Positions 40,666 through 50,586 of a stretch of 52,519 nt of DNA are shown here, one piece after another. Origin of the DNA: a virus; IMG/VR virus record IMGVR_UViG_3300046714_000321, positions 1 to 52,519 of that record; one strand, 5' to 3'. Under the pieces are notes generated by a model. That model did not search any database, was not told where the DNA came from, and saw nothing but the letters and a program-made list of their open reading frames with translations. The translations under genes were made by a program, and so were the position numbers. Position 1 is the first letter of the stretch; every line of letters starts with the position of its first letter.

Positions 40666-41436
40666 CTAGCTGCCGAGCAAGGCCAGGCGAGCGGCGCCGT
40701 CCAGTCGCTGGTAGGGCTTCCCTTGCGCCCAGGCCTTGAATGCAGCCAGGGAGAGGGGGCCGATGGCTCCGTCCTCGACCAGGTTCGCGCCCGCGCGATT
40801 GAGGCCAGCCTGGGCCATCTTATTCAAGCTGGTAACAGCTGTCTTATAGACCTGGAGGCCTCGGCAGAGTTCCACCGTAACGATCAGGTCCCGGACGTTG
40901 ATGTAGCCCTTGCGCTTGATCCGTGGGTCCACGGGATCGGGGATCTCCGGGTGGCCAGCTTGGGGGCGGTCGAGGCCGCGATTGACGCGCCAGGTCGCGG
41001 CTTCCTTGGCCTTCCGACTGTCGAAAATAATGAAGTCCGGATCGTCCTTGTGGCCAAGGTGCGCCGGGGCGAAGTTCAGGAGATAGAGCGCGCCGCCCGT
41101 CCGGAACTCCCCGAAATGGAACCGACCGCGCCAGTCCTCCACGTACTTCGAAAACCACTCCAGCTGGGTCTGAATTCCCACCTCTCGAAAGTCGGCATGC
41201 GTCCCAGGGAAGCCCAGGTTGTGCAGGATCTCGGGCATCGCTTGCCAGAGGCCGGAAGCGTGGCCCGAAAGGTTGTGCGCATAGGGCCCGCGCGGGGGCG
41301 TGCGCGTAGTTACCAGGCCGCTTTCGTTCGTAGCGAAAGCCAGGAAATCCTCGGGCTGGTAGCGCGCGCTGTACGCCTCACGTACAAGCGTCGCGTAGTC
41401 CTCGGGCGTCCAGCCGTTGGCGTCACGTTCGAACAT
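40666..41436 (-). CDS. Endolysin (lytic transglycosylase-like)
   Basis: The protein has 256 residues from ATG 41436. The N-terminal region has PEDFLAFATNESGLVTTRTP, with a catalytic-Glu pattern like SLT transglycosylases, and HASGLWQAMPEILHNLGFPG as the next fold element. The C-terminus (GAIGPLSLAAFKAWAQGKPY) resembles a peptidoglycan-binding repeat. It degrades the cell wall at lysis. It overlaps the 41423 gene and follows small membrane proteins that may be holins. Confidence 0.75.
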   Translation of the reverse strand: MFERDANGWTPEDYATLVREAYSARYQPEDFLAFATNESGLVTTRTPPRGPYAHNLSGHASGLWQAMPEILHNLGFPGTHADFREVGIQTQLEWFSKYVEDWRGRFHFGEFRTGGALYLLNFAPAHLGHKDDPDFIIFDSRKAKEAATWRVNRGLDRPQAGHPEIPDPVDPRIKRKGYINVRDLIVTVELCRGLQVYKTAVTSLNKMAQAGLNRAGANLVEDGAIGPLSLAAFKAWAQGKPYQRLDGAARLALLGS

Positions 41437-41683
41437 GGAACTTGAGGACCTCGTGGAGAATGGCGGCCGCCTCGGCCGAGTCCTTGGCCGCTTCGATCTC
41501 AGCCTTGACGTCGCGGCCACCGTTGAGGGCGTCCAGGAGCGCCGGCACGAGGCTCGGCAAAAGGGCCACGAGGGTCTCAGCGATGAGGGGCGCCTTGTCG
41601 TCCGGGGCGTCGTGCGACCCCAGATCCACGAACGTGTCGTTAGGCCCGTCGTAGTACGTGATCGCTACGGAGGACGGATTCAC
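41423..41683 (-). CDS. Small protein of the lysis cassette
   Basis: The 86-residue protein starts at GTG 41683 (GTGA overlap). It has a hydrophobic segment (PLIAETLVALLPSLVPALLD) and an amphipathic Ala/Glu helix at the end (AEIEAAKDSAEAAAILHEVL). It lies between the membrane protein and the endolysin and could take part in lysis. The function is not certain. Confidence 0.6.
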   Translation of the reverse strand: MNPSSVAITYYDGPNDTFVDLGSHDAPDDKAPLIAETLVALLPSLVPALLDALNGGRDVKAEIEAAKDSAEAAAILHEVLKFHVRT

Positions 41684-42123
41684 GGCGCCCCCGCGTCGGC
41701 GCAAACGAGGGTGCTTCCGTCCACGTGGCAGTGAGCGGGGACCGGGGTGCACGGGCGCCCGTCGGCCAGGTTGACCCGGCACCGGCATTCCTGAGACTGG
41801 GCCAGGGTGGCCGCCGTGGACACGCACATTTCCAGCTGGGCCGCGTAGGTGGTCGGGGGGATAGCCTCGGCGCACGCGGCCACGAGAACCAGGAGCGCCC
41901 CGCCCGAGATGAGGGTAAGGTTCGGCCCTCCGCCGTTGCTCCCGTCAGCCGGGGGAGGGGGCGACGGCGGGTTTTTCCGGCCCAGTACGGCCGGCCCGAG
42001 AGCCGCGATAACGGTTCCGATTACGACGATCAGCTCCTTTTGGTCCGGGAAATACCGGAGCAGGGCCATCTCGCAAACCACGAGGGCGACCAGAAGAATG
42101 GCCGCGGGGTAGTTAATGGTCAT
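41680..42123 (-). CDS. Holin/spanin-like membrane protein
   Basis: The 147-residue protein has two N-terminal spans (PAAILLVALVVCEMALL and LIVVIGTVIAALGPAVL), a Pro/Gly linker, then a third hydrophobic stretch LISGGALLVLVAAC with a lipobox-like LVAAC near residue 83, and a Cys-rich tail. This looks like a holin-type hairpin joined to an outer-membrane spanin-like part. Position before the endolysin supports lysis. The fusion idea is inference. Confidence 0.55.
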   Translation of the reverse strand: MTINYPAAILLVALVVCEMALLRYFPDQKELIVVIGTVIAALGPAVLGRKNPPSPPPPADGSNGGGPNLTLISGGALLVLVAACAEAIPPTTYAAQLEMCVSTAATLAQSQECRCRVNLADGRPCTPVPAHCHVDGSTLVCADAGAP

Positions 42124-42135
42124 TGCTAACAGAAG

Positions 42136-42303
42136 TTAGCGAAGGGCGCGTGCACGCTCGCGCGCGGGGGCAGCTTTCTTTTCCGGGAAACGCTTCTCCA
42201 AGCGCTCCAAACGGGCGTCCAGTTTCGCCAGTTTCGTAGCCAGAAACCAGGTGGCGACGATAACAGAGCCCAGCTGTAGACCCAGGTCCACGAGGGGGTG
42301 CAT
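42136..42303 (-). CDS. Small membrane protein with coiled tail
   Basis: The 55-residue protein (MHPLVDLGLQLGSVIVATWF) has one span at residues 7-22, then a coiled coil (ATKLAKLDARLERLEKRFPE) and a basic end. It overlaps the previous gene's stop (TAATG) and precedes the 41680 gene. It could be a holin or an inner-membrane spanin. Confidence 0.55.
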   Translation of the reverse strand: MHPLVDLGLQLGSVIVATWFLATKLAKLDARLERLEKRFPEKKAAPARERARALR

Positions 42304-42866
42304 TACTGCTCCACGACGAGACTGGTTGCGGTTGTGCCGTTTGCGGTCGAAGCGATGGCCACGATTTCGCCCGTGATATACGAGCCGGCCAGGGCCTTGT
42401 AGGTGCGCCAGCCGACCGTGAGGCCTCCGCCGTTGTCCACGTCCTCCTGCATTTTGATCAGGACGTCACCCGCGCCGCCCACGAAAATACGCCGCGCGAA
42501 GGGGGCGAAGTATCCGGGGTTACGCGAGATCCGGAACTTCTGACTCGTGAGGCTCGAAAACGAGACGCTGGAAGCCAGGGTTACGGTCGTGGCCGTCGTG
42601 CTGACGATGGTGTATTCGCCCGCGTTCGCGCCGCCGAAGATCGTGAGGGTGCCACCCGCATAGGTCGCATCCGTTGGGATACCGCCACCGGCCGAGGTCA
42701 GGACGTGGCCAGCCGCGCTGGTAGACCCGTCGGTGCCAGTCTTGTTTTCGCTTCCGAGTTTCGTCAGATCGACGTCCCCCACGTCCAGCGCGGCGGCCGC
42801 CGAACGGCTCGGAATGACCTGCGAAGGGCTCCGGAGAAAGCTGGCCGTTTTGGTGCGCATGGTCAT
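42303..42866 (-). CDS. Structural protein of the fibre region
   Basis: The 187-residue protein (MTMRTKTASFLRSPSQVIPS) is Gly/Thr/Ser-rich with beta segments (AGEYTIVSTTATTVTLASSV) like virion fibre or decoration domains. It lies between fibre genes and the lysis genes. The family is not recognised. Confidence 0.55.
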   Translation of the reverse strand: MTMRTKTASFLRSPSQVIPSRSAAAALDVGDVDLTKLGSENKTGTDGSTSAAGHVLTSAGGGIPTDATYAGGTLTIFGGANAGEYTIVSTTATTVTLASSVSFSSLTSQKFRISRNPGYFAPFARRIFVGGAGDVLIKMQEDVDNGGGLTVGWRTYKALAGSYITGEIVAIASTANGTTATSLVVEQ

Positions 42867-42867
42867 G

Positions 42868-43269
42868 TTACGCGTTGCCCGCGGTCAGGGTGAAACTCGT
42901 GATCGTGAAAAGCTGGCCCGAAGCGAGGGAGGTCGTATCCAGGGTCATATCCCCGCCCCCGCCCGTGGCGGTAATCGAGCCTTGGATATGACACGTGGAA
43001 CTGACCTTGATCCGGAAGTGTCCGGCCGTCCCGGTGCCATCCGCGCTGGAGTCCGACCAGGTCCCCGAGAGGGCTTTCGCACCGGAGGCCGCGGCGGCCA
43101 TCCAGTCGCTGGGGAGGGTCAGTGTCGCGAGGACCGATCCAGCGTCCGCCGCAGCGCAGTTAGCGGGCTTGGTACTGGTGCGGATTTCGAGGGTGGGAGA
43201 GGTACTGATCGTCGACTCGATCACATCGAGCATCGCGTTCCGTACCGTGGTCGAAAACTGAATTCCCAT
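42868..43269 (-). CDS. Structural protein of the fibre region
   Basis: The 133-residue protein (MGIQFSTTVRNAMLDVIEST) has a beta-sandwich look (LEIRTSTKPANCAAADAGSV, HFRIKVSSTCHIQGSITATG). Such small proteins near fibre genes are common in phages. It is cotranscribed with 42303 and 43277. The role is inferred from position. Confidence 0.6.
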   Translation of the reverse strand: MGIQFSTTVRNAMLDVIESTISTSPTLEIRTSTKPANCAAADAGSVLATLTLPSDWMAAAASGAKALSGTWSDSSADGTGTAGHFRIKVSSTCHIQGSITATGGGGDMTLDTTSLASGQLFTITSFTLTAGNA

Positions 43270-43276
43270 GGTGCTA

Positions 43277-44239
43277 TTAACCGTAGAGAGCGGCCAGCTG
43301 GGCGTCCAAATAGGCCACCTGGGCGTCCGTTAGGTACGCATCGAAAGCACCGCACGCCGCGATATCGCAGCTGGGACCGGAGGTGGTGTTATTGCTTCCC
43401 ACGATCGTAACGGACGTGGTGACATGTTTCCAAAACCAAGGGCTTCCGGAAACAGTTGTATTCACACCGTTTATCGCGGCCTTAAACCAGGTCGTGGAGT
43501 CGACGTCGTCCGAGCCTCCGCCCCAGTTACGGATAATCCAGCGCTCCCAGGTGCCGTTGGAGTAGGTGCCGAATTGGCAGGACTTGACGGTGCCTCCCGA
43601 GGTTCGGGCCTGCATCTGGCGAGTATTCGTTGATAGCTCCAGCTGCCAGCCGCCTCGCACGCTGTTATTATTGTGGAGGAACATGAGTCCCCCCGACCCG
43701 GCCGTACGCTTAAAAACGAGATAAGCCGTATACCCGTTGGCCACGCTGAAACAGGCCGTGGAATTGGAGTGGGACGCGAACTTGCCGTTAGTTCCGTCCG
43801 GCGCTGACCGCATGATATCTTTGGCGGAATTGCTGGACCCATTATCGATCCAGGTCATTTTCCGGCCCGAGGTTCCTTGGGTCGGGGACCGGCCACCGGT
43901 CGAAAGGTCGTTCACGGTGCCGATGAGATCGGACCCGTCTTTTACGACACCCACCGTCGCGTCCGCGTTGTAAGTCATCGCCTCCGCTGGCATTTGGAGG
44001 CCCGCGGAAACCAGCGTCACGTCGTCCAGGGTCGCGGAAAGGTCTCCGTACGCGGAGGCCAGGCCGGCCGAGGACACGGTCACATCGTCCAGGGTCGCGG
44101 AAAGGTCCCCGTAGGCTCCGGCTTTGCCGACCGATGCCAGGGTGACGTCGTCCAGCGTGGCCGCCAAACCGGCCAGCGTGGAGGGGAGGATAACCGACGA
44201 CGGGTTATCGAGGCCTATGCCAAACGTAAATGCCCACAT
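43277..44239 (-). CDS. Tail fibre protein with lectin-like domain and three N-terminal repeats
   Basis: The 320-residue protein begins with three near-identical units of about 24 residues (LSATLDDVTVSSAGLASAYG, again ATLDDVTLVSAGL). Residues about 80-320 resemble a concanavalin/LamG-type sandwich (ACFSVANGYTAYLVFKRTAG, RGGWQLELSTNTRQMQARTS, NGTWERWIIRN), with the final strand CGAFDAYLTDAQVAYLDAQL. It probably binds sugars on the host. It follows the tailspike. Confidence 0.65.
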   Translation of the reverse strand: MWAFTFGIGLDNPSSVILPSTLAGLAATLDDVTLASVGKAGAYGDLSATLDDVTVSSAGLASAYGDLSATLDDVTLVSAGLQMPAEAMTYNADATVGVVKDGSDLIGTVNDLSTGGRSPTQGTSGRKMTWIDNGSSNSAKDIMRSAPDGTNGKFASHSNSTACFSVANGYTAYLVFKRTAGSGGLMFLHNNNSVRGGWQLELSTNTRQMQARTSGGTVKSCQFGTYSNGTWERWIIRNWGGGSDDVDSTTWFKAAINGVNTTVSGSPWFWKHVTTSVTIVGSNNTTSGPSCDIAACGAFDAYLTDAQVAYLDAQLAALYG

Positions 44240-44240
44240 G

Positions 44241-47200
44241 TTACGGCATTAGGATGTAGAGGAGCTCGCAAGAGAACGTCCCATCCCCCCAGGTTGAAAG
44301 GTTGACGTCACTGGCCAGGCTGATAATCGCCTGGGTCGCGGCCGTACCGAACGAAACGCCCGCGTTTGCATTGGAGTTTTTGACGCCCGTCGTTTTCAAA
44401 TCAGCCGCGGAAATCCCTAGCGTCGTGGCTCCAGACTTACCGACGGACGCGGTCGCGGTGGTCCCTGCGCTGACGGCCGCGGTAACGTCCACGATGCACG
44501 CGACCAGACGGGTATTCGGGGGTAGCGCGGTGCTGAGATTGATCGTGGCCGTGGTGGCCGCCGCGAACGTCCCGCTGGTAAGCGTCACCCCGTGGGAAAC
44601 AGCCGCCCAGTGTCCGCTGGACGTAACGGTGACCGTCGTTTTTCGCCGACGGATCTCGCCCGACTCGTAGCCAGCCGAGGGGATATCCGTCCCGTAAACC
44701 TTCCCATTCAAAGCCGGGAGAGCCTCAACCGAACCAACGGCCGTGGTGCGATTGCAGCCAGACAGGGTAACGCGCACGGTGGTAATGCCTCCGGGCACGC
44801 CATCGTTTCGATTGGCAATGTGACCGCCCGAGTCGGCTTCACACTCGCTCGCGTCGAATCCACCGGCCGTAGACCCGGGCGTCAGGTTGAAGACGGAGGC
44901 AAGAATGTCGGTTTTCCCCGAACGAGAATGAGCGAGGGTCTTCAGGCGCGCGGTGGATCCGGTGTTCGTGGAGGCGAACCAAATCGCCTGCTGATCCCCG
45001 ATCACATACGAAGTAATCGGCCAGCCGTAACGCTGGGAAATGTACTTCGTAATCCGGGCCATGTGCATCGCGTAAACCTCGGGCAAACCGAAGTCCACGA
45101 GGGGAAAAACGTTGTCAACGATCAGGTCCCCGGTGTCGTTCGCGGCGGCCGTGAGGATCGTCGAATCAATCCAGAAAGTGCGGCCGTGCCAGACGAAAAT
45201 CTGGTCGAGGACAGGATTCGTGGAGTAGGTTCCAGTGACCTTAAAACGCCAGGAGTAACCAGACGTCGCGCCGTTGATCACGGACGCGGCCCAGTTAGTC
45301 GGAAGCTTCGTACAGCGAATCGTGTAACCGTCCGCGGGCGCGGCCGTGAACCCGCTGGTCCCATCGACCACCCCGGTAAGCGCCGTCCACGCGGAGCCGT
45401 TCCAGTACTCGATGGCCATCGTCCCACCGATGCCCGCGGTACCGTTGGCGTAGTCGATCGTCAGCTGCTGAAAACGGAAAGGCGCGGTAACTACGCAGTA
45501 ATCCCCGACCACTTCGGACGTGGGAAAGGGTTGGGTGTCAGCATTGGTCGCGTTCGCGGCGAAAGCCGTGATATCCGTGTACGTCGGCCCCGAGGCGACC
45601 ACTTGCCAGACCTTGGCCGGGGCCACGCCGCTAGAAGTCGCCTGCAGCGGATCCGAGACAGTGTCCCCCGGCTCCAGGTCCCACTCCTCGGTCCCGTCGA
45701 AAGCCCAGATACCGTAAATCGAATTCCCCAGATGGCGCGCGGGGCCAGCCGGAGGGGAGGAATCAAACTTCCCATCGAAGTGGGTGCCAAAGGCGCCGAA
45801 TTCCGCGCACTTGCCGCTGACGCTTCCGAGCCGAACGGAGCTGAATCCCGTCGTTACGGAGGTATTGGTCGTCCCGATAATTCCGCCATGGAGCGAAAGG
45901 TTACCCAGGCCGGTGTGCAGAATGACCGTGCCGGAGGAGTGGGGGTACGCCGGGACGACGTGGGGTGACCAGATAGAAATGTCCGAGAACCCGGTGGATG
46001 AGACATAAAGGAACCCACCGACCGCCTCGATATAAGGCTTTTCGATGGTCATGTTTCGCGAAAGCGAGGTCAGTTCCAGCGCGAAACAGTCGCCCGGCGA
46101 GAGGAGGACTTCGTTATTGAAATCGCACGCGGCCAGGGCCGAGAAGCGGGCCGGCTGCAAGTAACAGCTGCCGGTGCCGAAGAAAATGCACCCATCGTTG
46201 ATCTTGCACTGGACACTTTGCCCAGAGCTGGACCCGTGCTGGACGTGCGTGTACCAGCCGCCCCCGCCCGCGGGGAAGTAGCAGCTGGACATTTCCAGGG
46301 TGTCGCAATTGCCGTTACCCTCGGCCACGGTGTTCGCAACGCGGGTAACGAACGCAGTCCCGTCGTGGGCGGATTGCTGGTAATAAACGTTTCCAGGCTT
46401 GGGGACGTACGCCGGGGCCCAATTGACGTTTACGCGAGTGATCGAATTGAGGCCGAATCCGTAGCAACCAAAGAGACAATTCTTGTGCTTGACCGCTGTG
46501 ACCAGGCTGGCCGAGGTGCCACCCGGATTGACCACATCGATCAGGCAACCGAGGCGGGTGCTAATCCCCGCGAAAATCTCGCACCGCACGATCTCGATAG
46601 CGCGGCCAGCGAAGATGAAACCGACCATATCGATGTGCGCGGAGATGGATCCGGACGCCGAAGAGTCATCGAACGGGCTGGAAATGTGCGGGTTATAGAG
46701 GGAAACCGTGGTCCCTCCGCTAGTAACCACATCCCCCGCGTCGTTATAAACGCCGGAAACGTACCACTCGCCCGCGTTTAGAACGCTGTTTCGAAGGCCC
46801 CAAACCCAGCATCGGCGCCCGATGTGGTGGCTACCGAGGTTCGTGAACCCCCGAAGGCGCCAGTGTTTCTGGGATCCGGAGGTGCCACGGGAGACGTAAG
46901 TGCCGGTCGTAGTGTGCGGTTCCGTGCACTTGAACGTGATCGTGGATCCGTTAAAGCCGTTGATCCGCTCGTTGGAATGGGCGCCAAGGATGAGGACGCC
47001 GCGTTTCTGGCCACCCTCGATATCGTCGGCCAGCTCCAGGGGCGCGCCGGTCCCGATATCGACGATCGTGTTTCCGCAAGGAACGCGGAGGGTGCAGTTC
47101 TGGGGGATATCCGTGAAGCATTGGCGCCATGCCGCGACGTCATTGGTCGAACCGTCGCACAAGGCGCCCCAGCTGCGGATATCGAATTCGATTTTTCGCC

Positions 47201-48260
47201 GGGCTTCCCAGTTGGTTCCGTTATGGACCAGCTCGTATTCCCGATCGGCGGTAAACAGGGCATGGAGCTCGCCCGCGCGACGCGGATCGATGACCGTATT
47301 TCCCTGCTTGTCGCAGATACCCACGATCCACTGATCCGTGGTGGCCGCCGCAAGCGTCGTCCTCACGGGCCGGCCGGTGGCCGTATTCACCGTCACGCGA
47401 CCATCCGCGGCACCCGAGGAAATCGAAAGGACGCTGGGGGCCACGATATCCCCCGGCTTCGCGGCCAGTTTCTGATCCCCGGCCACGCCCGTCTGGAGCA
47501 TGATCTTGATGCCAGCCGCGCCGACGTCGGCCAGGTTGGCGGCCGTGGCCAGTTTCACCTTGAGGGGTGCGCCGGTGTTATCGTTGGCGGAGCAGACGAC
47601 GTCTCCGATGGCGAACGCGCCCGCGGGTCCGGTGCCGGTTCCGACCAGGGTAACGAGGACGCCCGATCCCGCGACCAGGCCGGGGGCCCACTGGGCGCCG
47701 TCCCAGACCAGGCCCTGACCCGTCGTCGGTGCCGTGGACGCGACCGTTCGGCCGGCCAGGATGTTATCTGGACCCGCCGCGCCGGTCGGTCCCGTGGGGC
47801 CAGAGGGGCCCGTGGCTCCGTCCGCGCCGGCCGGTCCCGTGGCTCCGTCCGAGCCCCTTGCGCCGGTCGTGCCGGCCGGTCCCGTGCGTCCGGTGGGGCC
47901 GATGGGGCCAAACGGGCCGATGAGACCCTGGGGGCCAACGGGGCCGGTAGCTCCCTGAGATCCCGTGTCGCCCTTGTCGCCCTTGGCTCCGGTCGGTCCA
48001 TGGGGTCCCGTCGGCCCCTGGGGGCCTGTTTCGCCCTGAGGGCCGGTCGGTCCCGCCTCGCCCTGGGGTCCGGTGGGTCCGCCTTCGGGTCCCGTGGGGC
48101 CAGACGGGCCGGTAGGTCCTACGTCTCCCGTGTCGCCTTTGACGCCGCGCGGGCCCGTGGGTCCCGTGGGGCCGGCAGGACCGGACGATCCGCGGGGGCC
48201 AGCGTGGCCCGAAACAGCCACCGACGTGGTCGGGCCGCGTACGACGATACGATCAGTCAC
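44241..48260 (-). CDS. Large tailspike with collagen-like stalk and beta-helix
   Basis: The largest gene: 1339 residues from GTG 48260. Residues about 15-165 are Gly-X-Y collagen repeats ([20 protein letters not shown]). A short trimeric-like domain follows. From about 350 a pectate-lyase-type right-handed beta-helix begins with [20 protein letters not shown], the usual entry motif of tailspikes. C-terminal domains from about 880 are beta-sandwich in style. It would form a long stalk with a possible polysaccharide-binding or cleaving spike. The active site cannot be read from the sequence. Confidence 0.85.
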   Translation of the reverse strand: MTDRIVVRGPTTSVAVSGHAGPRGSSGPAGPTGPTGPRGVKGDTGDVGPTGPSGPTGPEGGPTGPQGEAGPTGPQGETGPQGPTGPHGPTGAKGDKGDTGSQGATGPVGPQGLIGPFGPIGPTGRTGPAGTTGARGSDGATGPAGADGATGPSGPTGPTGAAGPDNILAGRTVASTAPTTGQGLVWDGAQWAPGLVAGSGVLVTLVGTGTGPAGAFAIGDVVCSANDNTGAPLKVKLATAANLADVGAAGIKIMLQTGVAGDQKLAAKPGDIVAPSVLSISSGAADGRVTVNTATGRPVRTTLAAATTDQWIVGICDKQGNTVIDPRRAGELHALFTADREYELVHNGTNWEARRKIEFDIRSWGALCDGSTNDVAAWRQCFTDIPQNCTLRVPCGNTIVDIGTGAPLELADDIEGGQKRGVLILGAHSNERINGFNGSTITFKCTEPHTTTGTYVSRGTSGSQKHWRLRGFTNLGSHHIGRRCWVWGLRNSVLNAGEWYVSGVYNDAGDVVTSGGTTVSLYNPHISSPFDDSSASGSISAHIDMVGFIFAGRAIEIVRCEIFAGISTRLGCLIDVVNPGGTSASLVTAVKHKNCLFGCYGFGLNSITRVNVNWAPAYVPKPGNVYYQQSAHDGTAFVTRVANTVAEGNGNCDTLEMSSCYFPAGGGGWYTHVQHGSSSGQSVQCKINDGCIFFGTGSCYLQPARFSALAACDFNNEVLLSPGDCFALELTSLSRNMTIEKPYIEAVGGFLYVSSTGFSDISIWSPHVVPAYPHSSGTVILHTGLGNLSLHGGIIGTTNTSVTTGFSSVRLGSVSGKCAEFGAFGTHFDGKFDSSPPAGPARHLGNSIYGIWAFDGTEEWDLEPGDTVSDPLQATSSGVAPAKVWQVVASGPTYTDITAFAANATNADTQPFPTSEVVGDYCVVTAPFRFQQLTIDYANGTAGIGGTMAIEYWNGSAWTALTGVVDGTSGFTAAPADGYTIRCTKLPTNWAASVINGATSGYSWRFKVTGTYSTNPVLDQIFVWHGRTFWIDSTILTAAANDTGDLIVDNVFPLVDFGLPEVYAMHMARITKYISQRYGWPITSYVIGDQQAIWFASTNTGSTARLKTLAHSRSGKTDILASVFNLTPGSTAGGFDASECEADSGGHIANRNDGVPGGITTVRVTLSGCNRTTAVGSVEALPALNGKVYGTDIPSAGYESGEIRRRKTTVTVTSSGHWAAVSHGVTLTSGTFAAATTATINLSTALPPNTRLVACIVDVTAAVSAGTTATASVGKSGATTLGISAADLKTTGVKNSNANAGVSFGTAATQAIISLASDVNLSTWGDGTFSCELLYILMP

Positions 48261-48627
48261 GCGTAACCTCGCGTTTCAGCGCACATTCGCCGTCCACGAC
48301 GGGCAGGACGATCTCGTGGTCGTCCTCGAATTCCGCCGGGATAAAAAGCTCCAGGTCCCAAACCCCGAGGTAGAAATCCAGGGCCGCCGTGGTTTCCGCC
48401 AGGATAAGAATCCGAACGGTCCCCTCTCCCACGTCGATATCGATCCCCTCGTCACCCACGATGGGGGACGTCAGGGAGATAAGGGCCGTTTCCGAGTTCA
48501 CGCCCTCGCGCACCTGGGCGCGCGCGGAGTACCCCGTAAGGTCGATGGGGTCTCCGTTTTCTGAGGTTAACTCCAGGGTTAGATCAAAGGTCCCGCCCTG
48601 GCGAATCGTGATCGGGTAATCGGCCAC
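48253..48627 (-). CDS. Small beta-sandwich virion protein
   Basis: The 124-residue protein ([20 protein letters not shown]) has an Ig/BppU-like pattern: [56 protein letters not shown]. Such proteins often precede tail fibres and attach them. It starts at GTG and overlaps the tailspike by 8 bp. Confidence 0.65.
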   Translation of the reverse strand: MADYPITIRQGGTFDLTLELTSENGDPIDLTGYSARAQVREGVNSETALISLTSPIVGDEGIDIDVGEGTVRILILAETTAALDFYLGVWDLELFIPAEFEDDHEIVLPVVDGECALKREVTRD

Positions 48628-48643
48628 GATTGAAAAGTAGCCT

Positions 48644-49210
48644 TTAAGGGTCGGGCACCGTCGTATCCGGAATTACCTTGGAGCCAGGGTCCACCTCGCC
48701 CCGGTACGTGACGCTTTCGATCCAACCGCTTTGGGTGTCCTGGGTCCCCTCGACCGTGCCGTAAAACTTCAGGTCCAGCTGGGCCACGGTGATATCTCGA
48801 CCGTCCACATTGCCGTCCAGGGTCGCGGTCGCCCCCAGCTCCCGGAGGGCGATCTCGTCCCCCCTCAGGCGCGCGCGGGAGGCCTTCCCCTGGATATCGA
48901 TCCGGAGGGCCTCCAGGCAATCGTACGGATCCCCGGTCCCCGAGGGCAGGGCGGAGCAGAGAACGCTCACCGTGAAGTCTCGGAGGCCATGCGTGCTCTC
49001 GATCCGCCGGGGCGCGCTGACGGCCGGGGGGTCGAAATACTGCACGCGGTCCTCGTCCCACCCGACACCCTTCATGGTCGGCACGTTGAGCTTGATCAGG
49101 AGACCCTTGTCGGGGTTGATCATGGGCTCCGAGTCGCCGTCCCAGATGGTCGGAACGCCAGTTAGGTCCTCGATAATGCTGAGAATTGCGTCCCAGTTAA
49201 TGAGCCTCAT
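48644..49210 (-). CDS. Neck / tail terminator-like protein
   Basis: The 188-residue protein (MRLINWDAILSIIEDLTGVP) has DCLEALRIDIQGKASRARLR and strands LDLKFYGTVEGTQDTQSG. Its size and place after the DUF4054 and morphogenesis-like genes match head-tail neck or terminator proteins (LIC_12616/gp12-like). It overlaps the previous gene by 4 bp. The function is inferred from order. Confidence 0.65.
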   Translation of the reverse strand: MRLINWDAILSIIEDLTGVPTIWDGDSEPMINPDKGLLIKLNVPTMKGVGWDEDRVQYFDPPAVSAPRRIESTHGLRDFTVSVLCSALPSGTGDPYDCLEALRIDIQGKASRARLRGDEIALRELGATATLDGNVDGRDITVAQLDLKFYGTVEGTQDTQSGWIESVTYRGEVDPGSKVIPDTTVPDP

Positions 49211-49698
49211 CCGCCGTCACCCCCGCCAATTTGGTAGGTTATGGAGGAGCGGAGCTGACCCGTATTTATCAGGGGCGTGGACGACCCCTTGAGGGCCACC
49301 GTGCGGGGCGCGTTCGGAGGGTCGATGCCAGCCGCGATCCGCTTCTGAATCTCACCCTGGGCCCAGAGGCCAAGGTAATTCATCGCCTGGGCCTCGGAAA
49401 TCTTGCCTTTCACGATCCAGCCGAGTAGTTCCTTAATCTTCTTGCGTATCTGGGACTCGCTCTGGTCAACCCACGCCCGAATGAAGGACCTTTCAGGGCG
49501 GCCGATCCCGAATTCGTTGGCCGTGGCCACCTCGAGAATGGTCTGGGGGTCGGCCAGGGGGTCGCCTTCGTGGATCTGGTCGCCCTCGGCCGCGAAGATA
49601 CCGACGGTTACCTGGTCATGGTCGGCCTTGGCCAGCTGGGCCCGGAGCTTGCGATAACCCCGGTCCTTGTCCTTGATCGACGATTTACCGTGAGCCAC
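49207..49698 (-). CDS. Virion morphogenesis / tail completion protein (gp10-like)
   Basis: The 163-residue protein has VTVGIFAAEGDQIHEGDPLA, ILEVATANEFGIGRPERSFI and RAWVDQSESQIRKKIKELLG, then LINTGQLRSSITYQI at the end. This is typical of HK97 gp10/virion morphogenesis proteins that close the connector. It overlaps the next gene and follows the DUF4054 protein. Confidence 0.8.
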   Translation of the reverse strand: MAHGKSSIKDKDRGYRKLRAQLAKADHDQVTVGIFAAEGDQIHEGDPLADPQTILEVATANEFGIGRPERSFIRAWVDQSESQIRKKIKELLGWIVKGKISEAQAMNYLGLWAQGEIQKRIAAGIDPPNAPRTVALKGSSTPLINTGQLRSSITYQIGGGDGG

Positions 49699-49976
49699 TA
49701 GACCACCCGAAAGCCACTGGCTGATTTACGGATGATTGCTTTAAAGTGCCGGCTGTATGTAGTTGTGCCGTCTTTACTGTCGGAGAGACGCGCGTTTACG
49801 CCCGCGGGGCTGAGGGCCAGCTTGTGCGCCGCCAGGTACCCCTGGGCCGCGTCGTACTTCGTGCCCAGCACGTTGGCGTCCAGCTCCAGAGCCGCGTCGG
49901 CCATGAAAGCCTTTACCATCTCGTCCCCGATCAGCTTGAACTCAGGGAAGCGGGTCCGAAATTGCGTGAGCGTCAC
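49698..49976 (-). CDS. Head-tail adaptor (DUF4054)
   Basis: The 92-residue protein (MTLTQFRTRFPEFKLIGDEM) has VKAFMADAALELDANVLGTK and AAQGYLAAHKLALSPAGVNA, the DUF4054 pattern, a small connector that sits below the portal. It starts at GTG and ends one base into the gp10-like gene. It leads the connector operon. Confidence 0.82.
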   Translation of the reverse strand: MTLTQFRTRFPEFKLIGDEMVKAFMADAALELDANVLGTKYDAAQGYLAAHKLALSPAGVNARLSDSKDGTTTYSRHFKAIIRKSASGFRVV

Positions 49977-50127
49977 GGGAAAGGGCTAGCCCCGAGGCGG
50001 CGCGCCTGGCCAGATCCCATGCGTCAAACCACGTATCGGCCTCAACCGTGGGGTGCCCCGGTACCTGTACCCGACACTTACCATCTTTAAATTCAAAGCG
50101 AAAACCCAGCGACTGTACGGGCCTCAC
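49942..50127 (-). CDS. Small protein before the adaptor
   Basis: The 61-residue protein starts at GTG 50127 (RPVQSLGFRFEFKDGKCRVQ). It resembles a small beta domain with a helix (DTWFDAWDLARRAASGLALS). It overlaps the adaptor by 35 bp. The TAGGGT six bases plus A before its GTG could be a weak leaderless signal. The function is unknown. Confidence 0.5.
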   Translation of the reverse strand: MRPVQSLGFRFEFKDGKCRVQVPGHPTVEADTWFDAWDLARRAASGLALSRDAHAISDPLP

Positions 50128-50220
50128 TCATATCACCCTAGCGAAATGACGCGCTGCGCTTGTCCAATTCTTAGATATCAGCTATCAGATAATGGTCCTA
50201 CGAAAGGGAGGTTAACGGCC
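50128..50220. promoter_or_regulatory. Divergent promoter region
   Basis: GATATCAGCTATCAGATAAT near 50174-50193 combines several box elements. On the plus strand it is followed by AAAGGGAGG (50203-50211), the strongest ribosome site seen in this genome, 9 bases before ATG 50221. The minus strand leads to the connector operon. The exact -10 elements are uncertain. Confidence 0.45.
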
Positions 50221-50586
50221 ATGAGCCAACTAGAAACCCGCATCCAGGAGATCCTCACCCGCGCCGTGGCTGAAATCGTCAAGGTCTTCCAGGAGACCCC
50301 GCCGGCCATGTGGTCGATGGTCCCCCCGGGTCCGGCCCCCGCCGTGGCACGACGCGAGACGATCCAGAGCCGGGTGGCCAAGGCCAACGGAGCCATTTCC
50401 CTGGACGTGGCCGTGGCCAGGGTGAAAAAGTTCCTGGAGTCCCACCCGGGGCAGGGTCTGACCGGCATTTCCACGGGGACCGGCCTCGAAAAGGACATGG
50501 TGTCCCGGGCTACCTTGGCCCTGCTCCGAACCGGCGAGGCCCGGAGGAAGGGCGAGAAGCGGGGGACGAAGTACGTCCTAATCTGA
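50221..50586 (+). CDS. Putative winged-helix DNA-binding protein
   Basis: The protein has 121 residues from ATG 50221, chosen for its AAAGGGAGG site. The N-terminal helix resembles an oligomerisation segment (LETRIQEILTRAVAEIVKVF). The C-terminus (LESHPGQGLTGISTGTGLEK, DMVSRATLALLRTGEARRKG, TKYVLI) is a winged-helix pattern. It could be a transcription regulator. It stands alone with its own promoter and terminator. Confidence 0.7.
   Translation: MSQLETRIQEILTRAVAEIVKVFQETPPAMWSMVPPGPAPAVARRETIQSRVAKANGAISLDVAVARVKKFLESHPGQGLTGISTGTGLEKDMVSRATLALLRTGEARRKGEKRGTKYVLI

Noticed and set aside
46824-48266. 480-codon plus-strand open frame
   Set aside because: It is the mirror of the collagen-like tailspike gene. 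Gly-X-Y codons of GC-rich DNA keep the opposite strand open; composition is low-complexity and there is no start signal.
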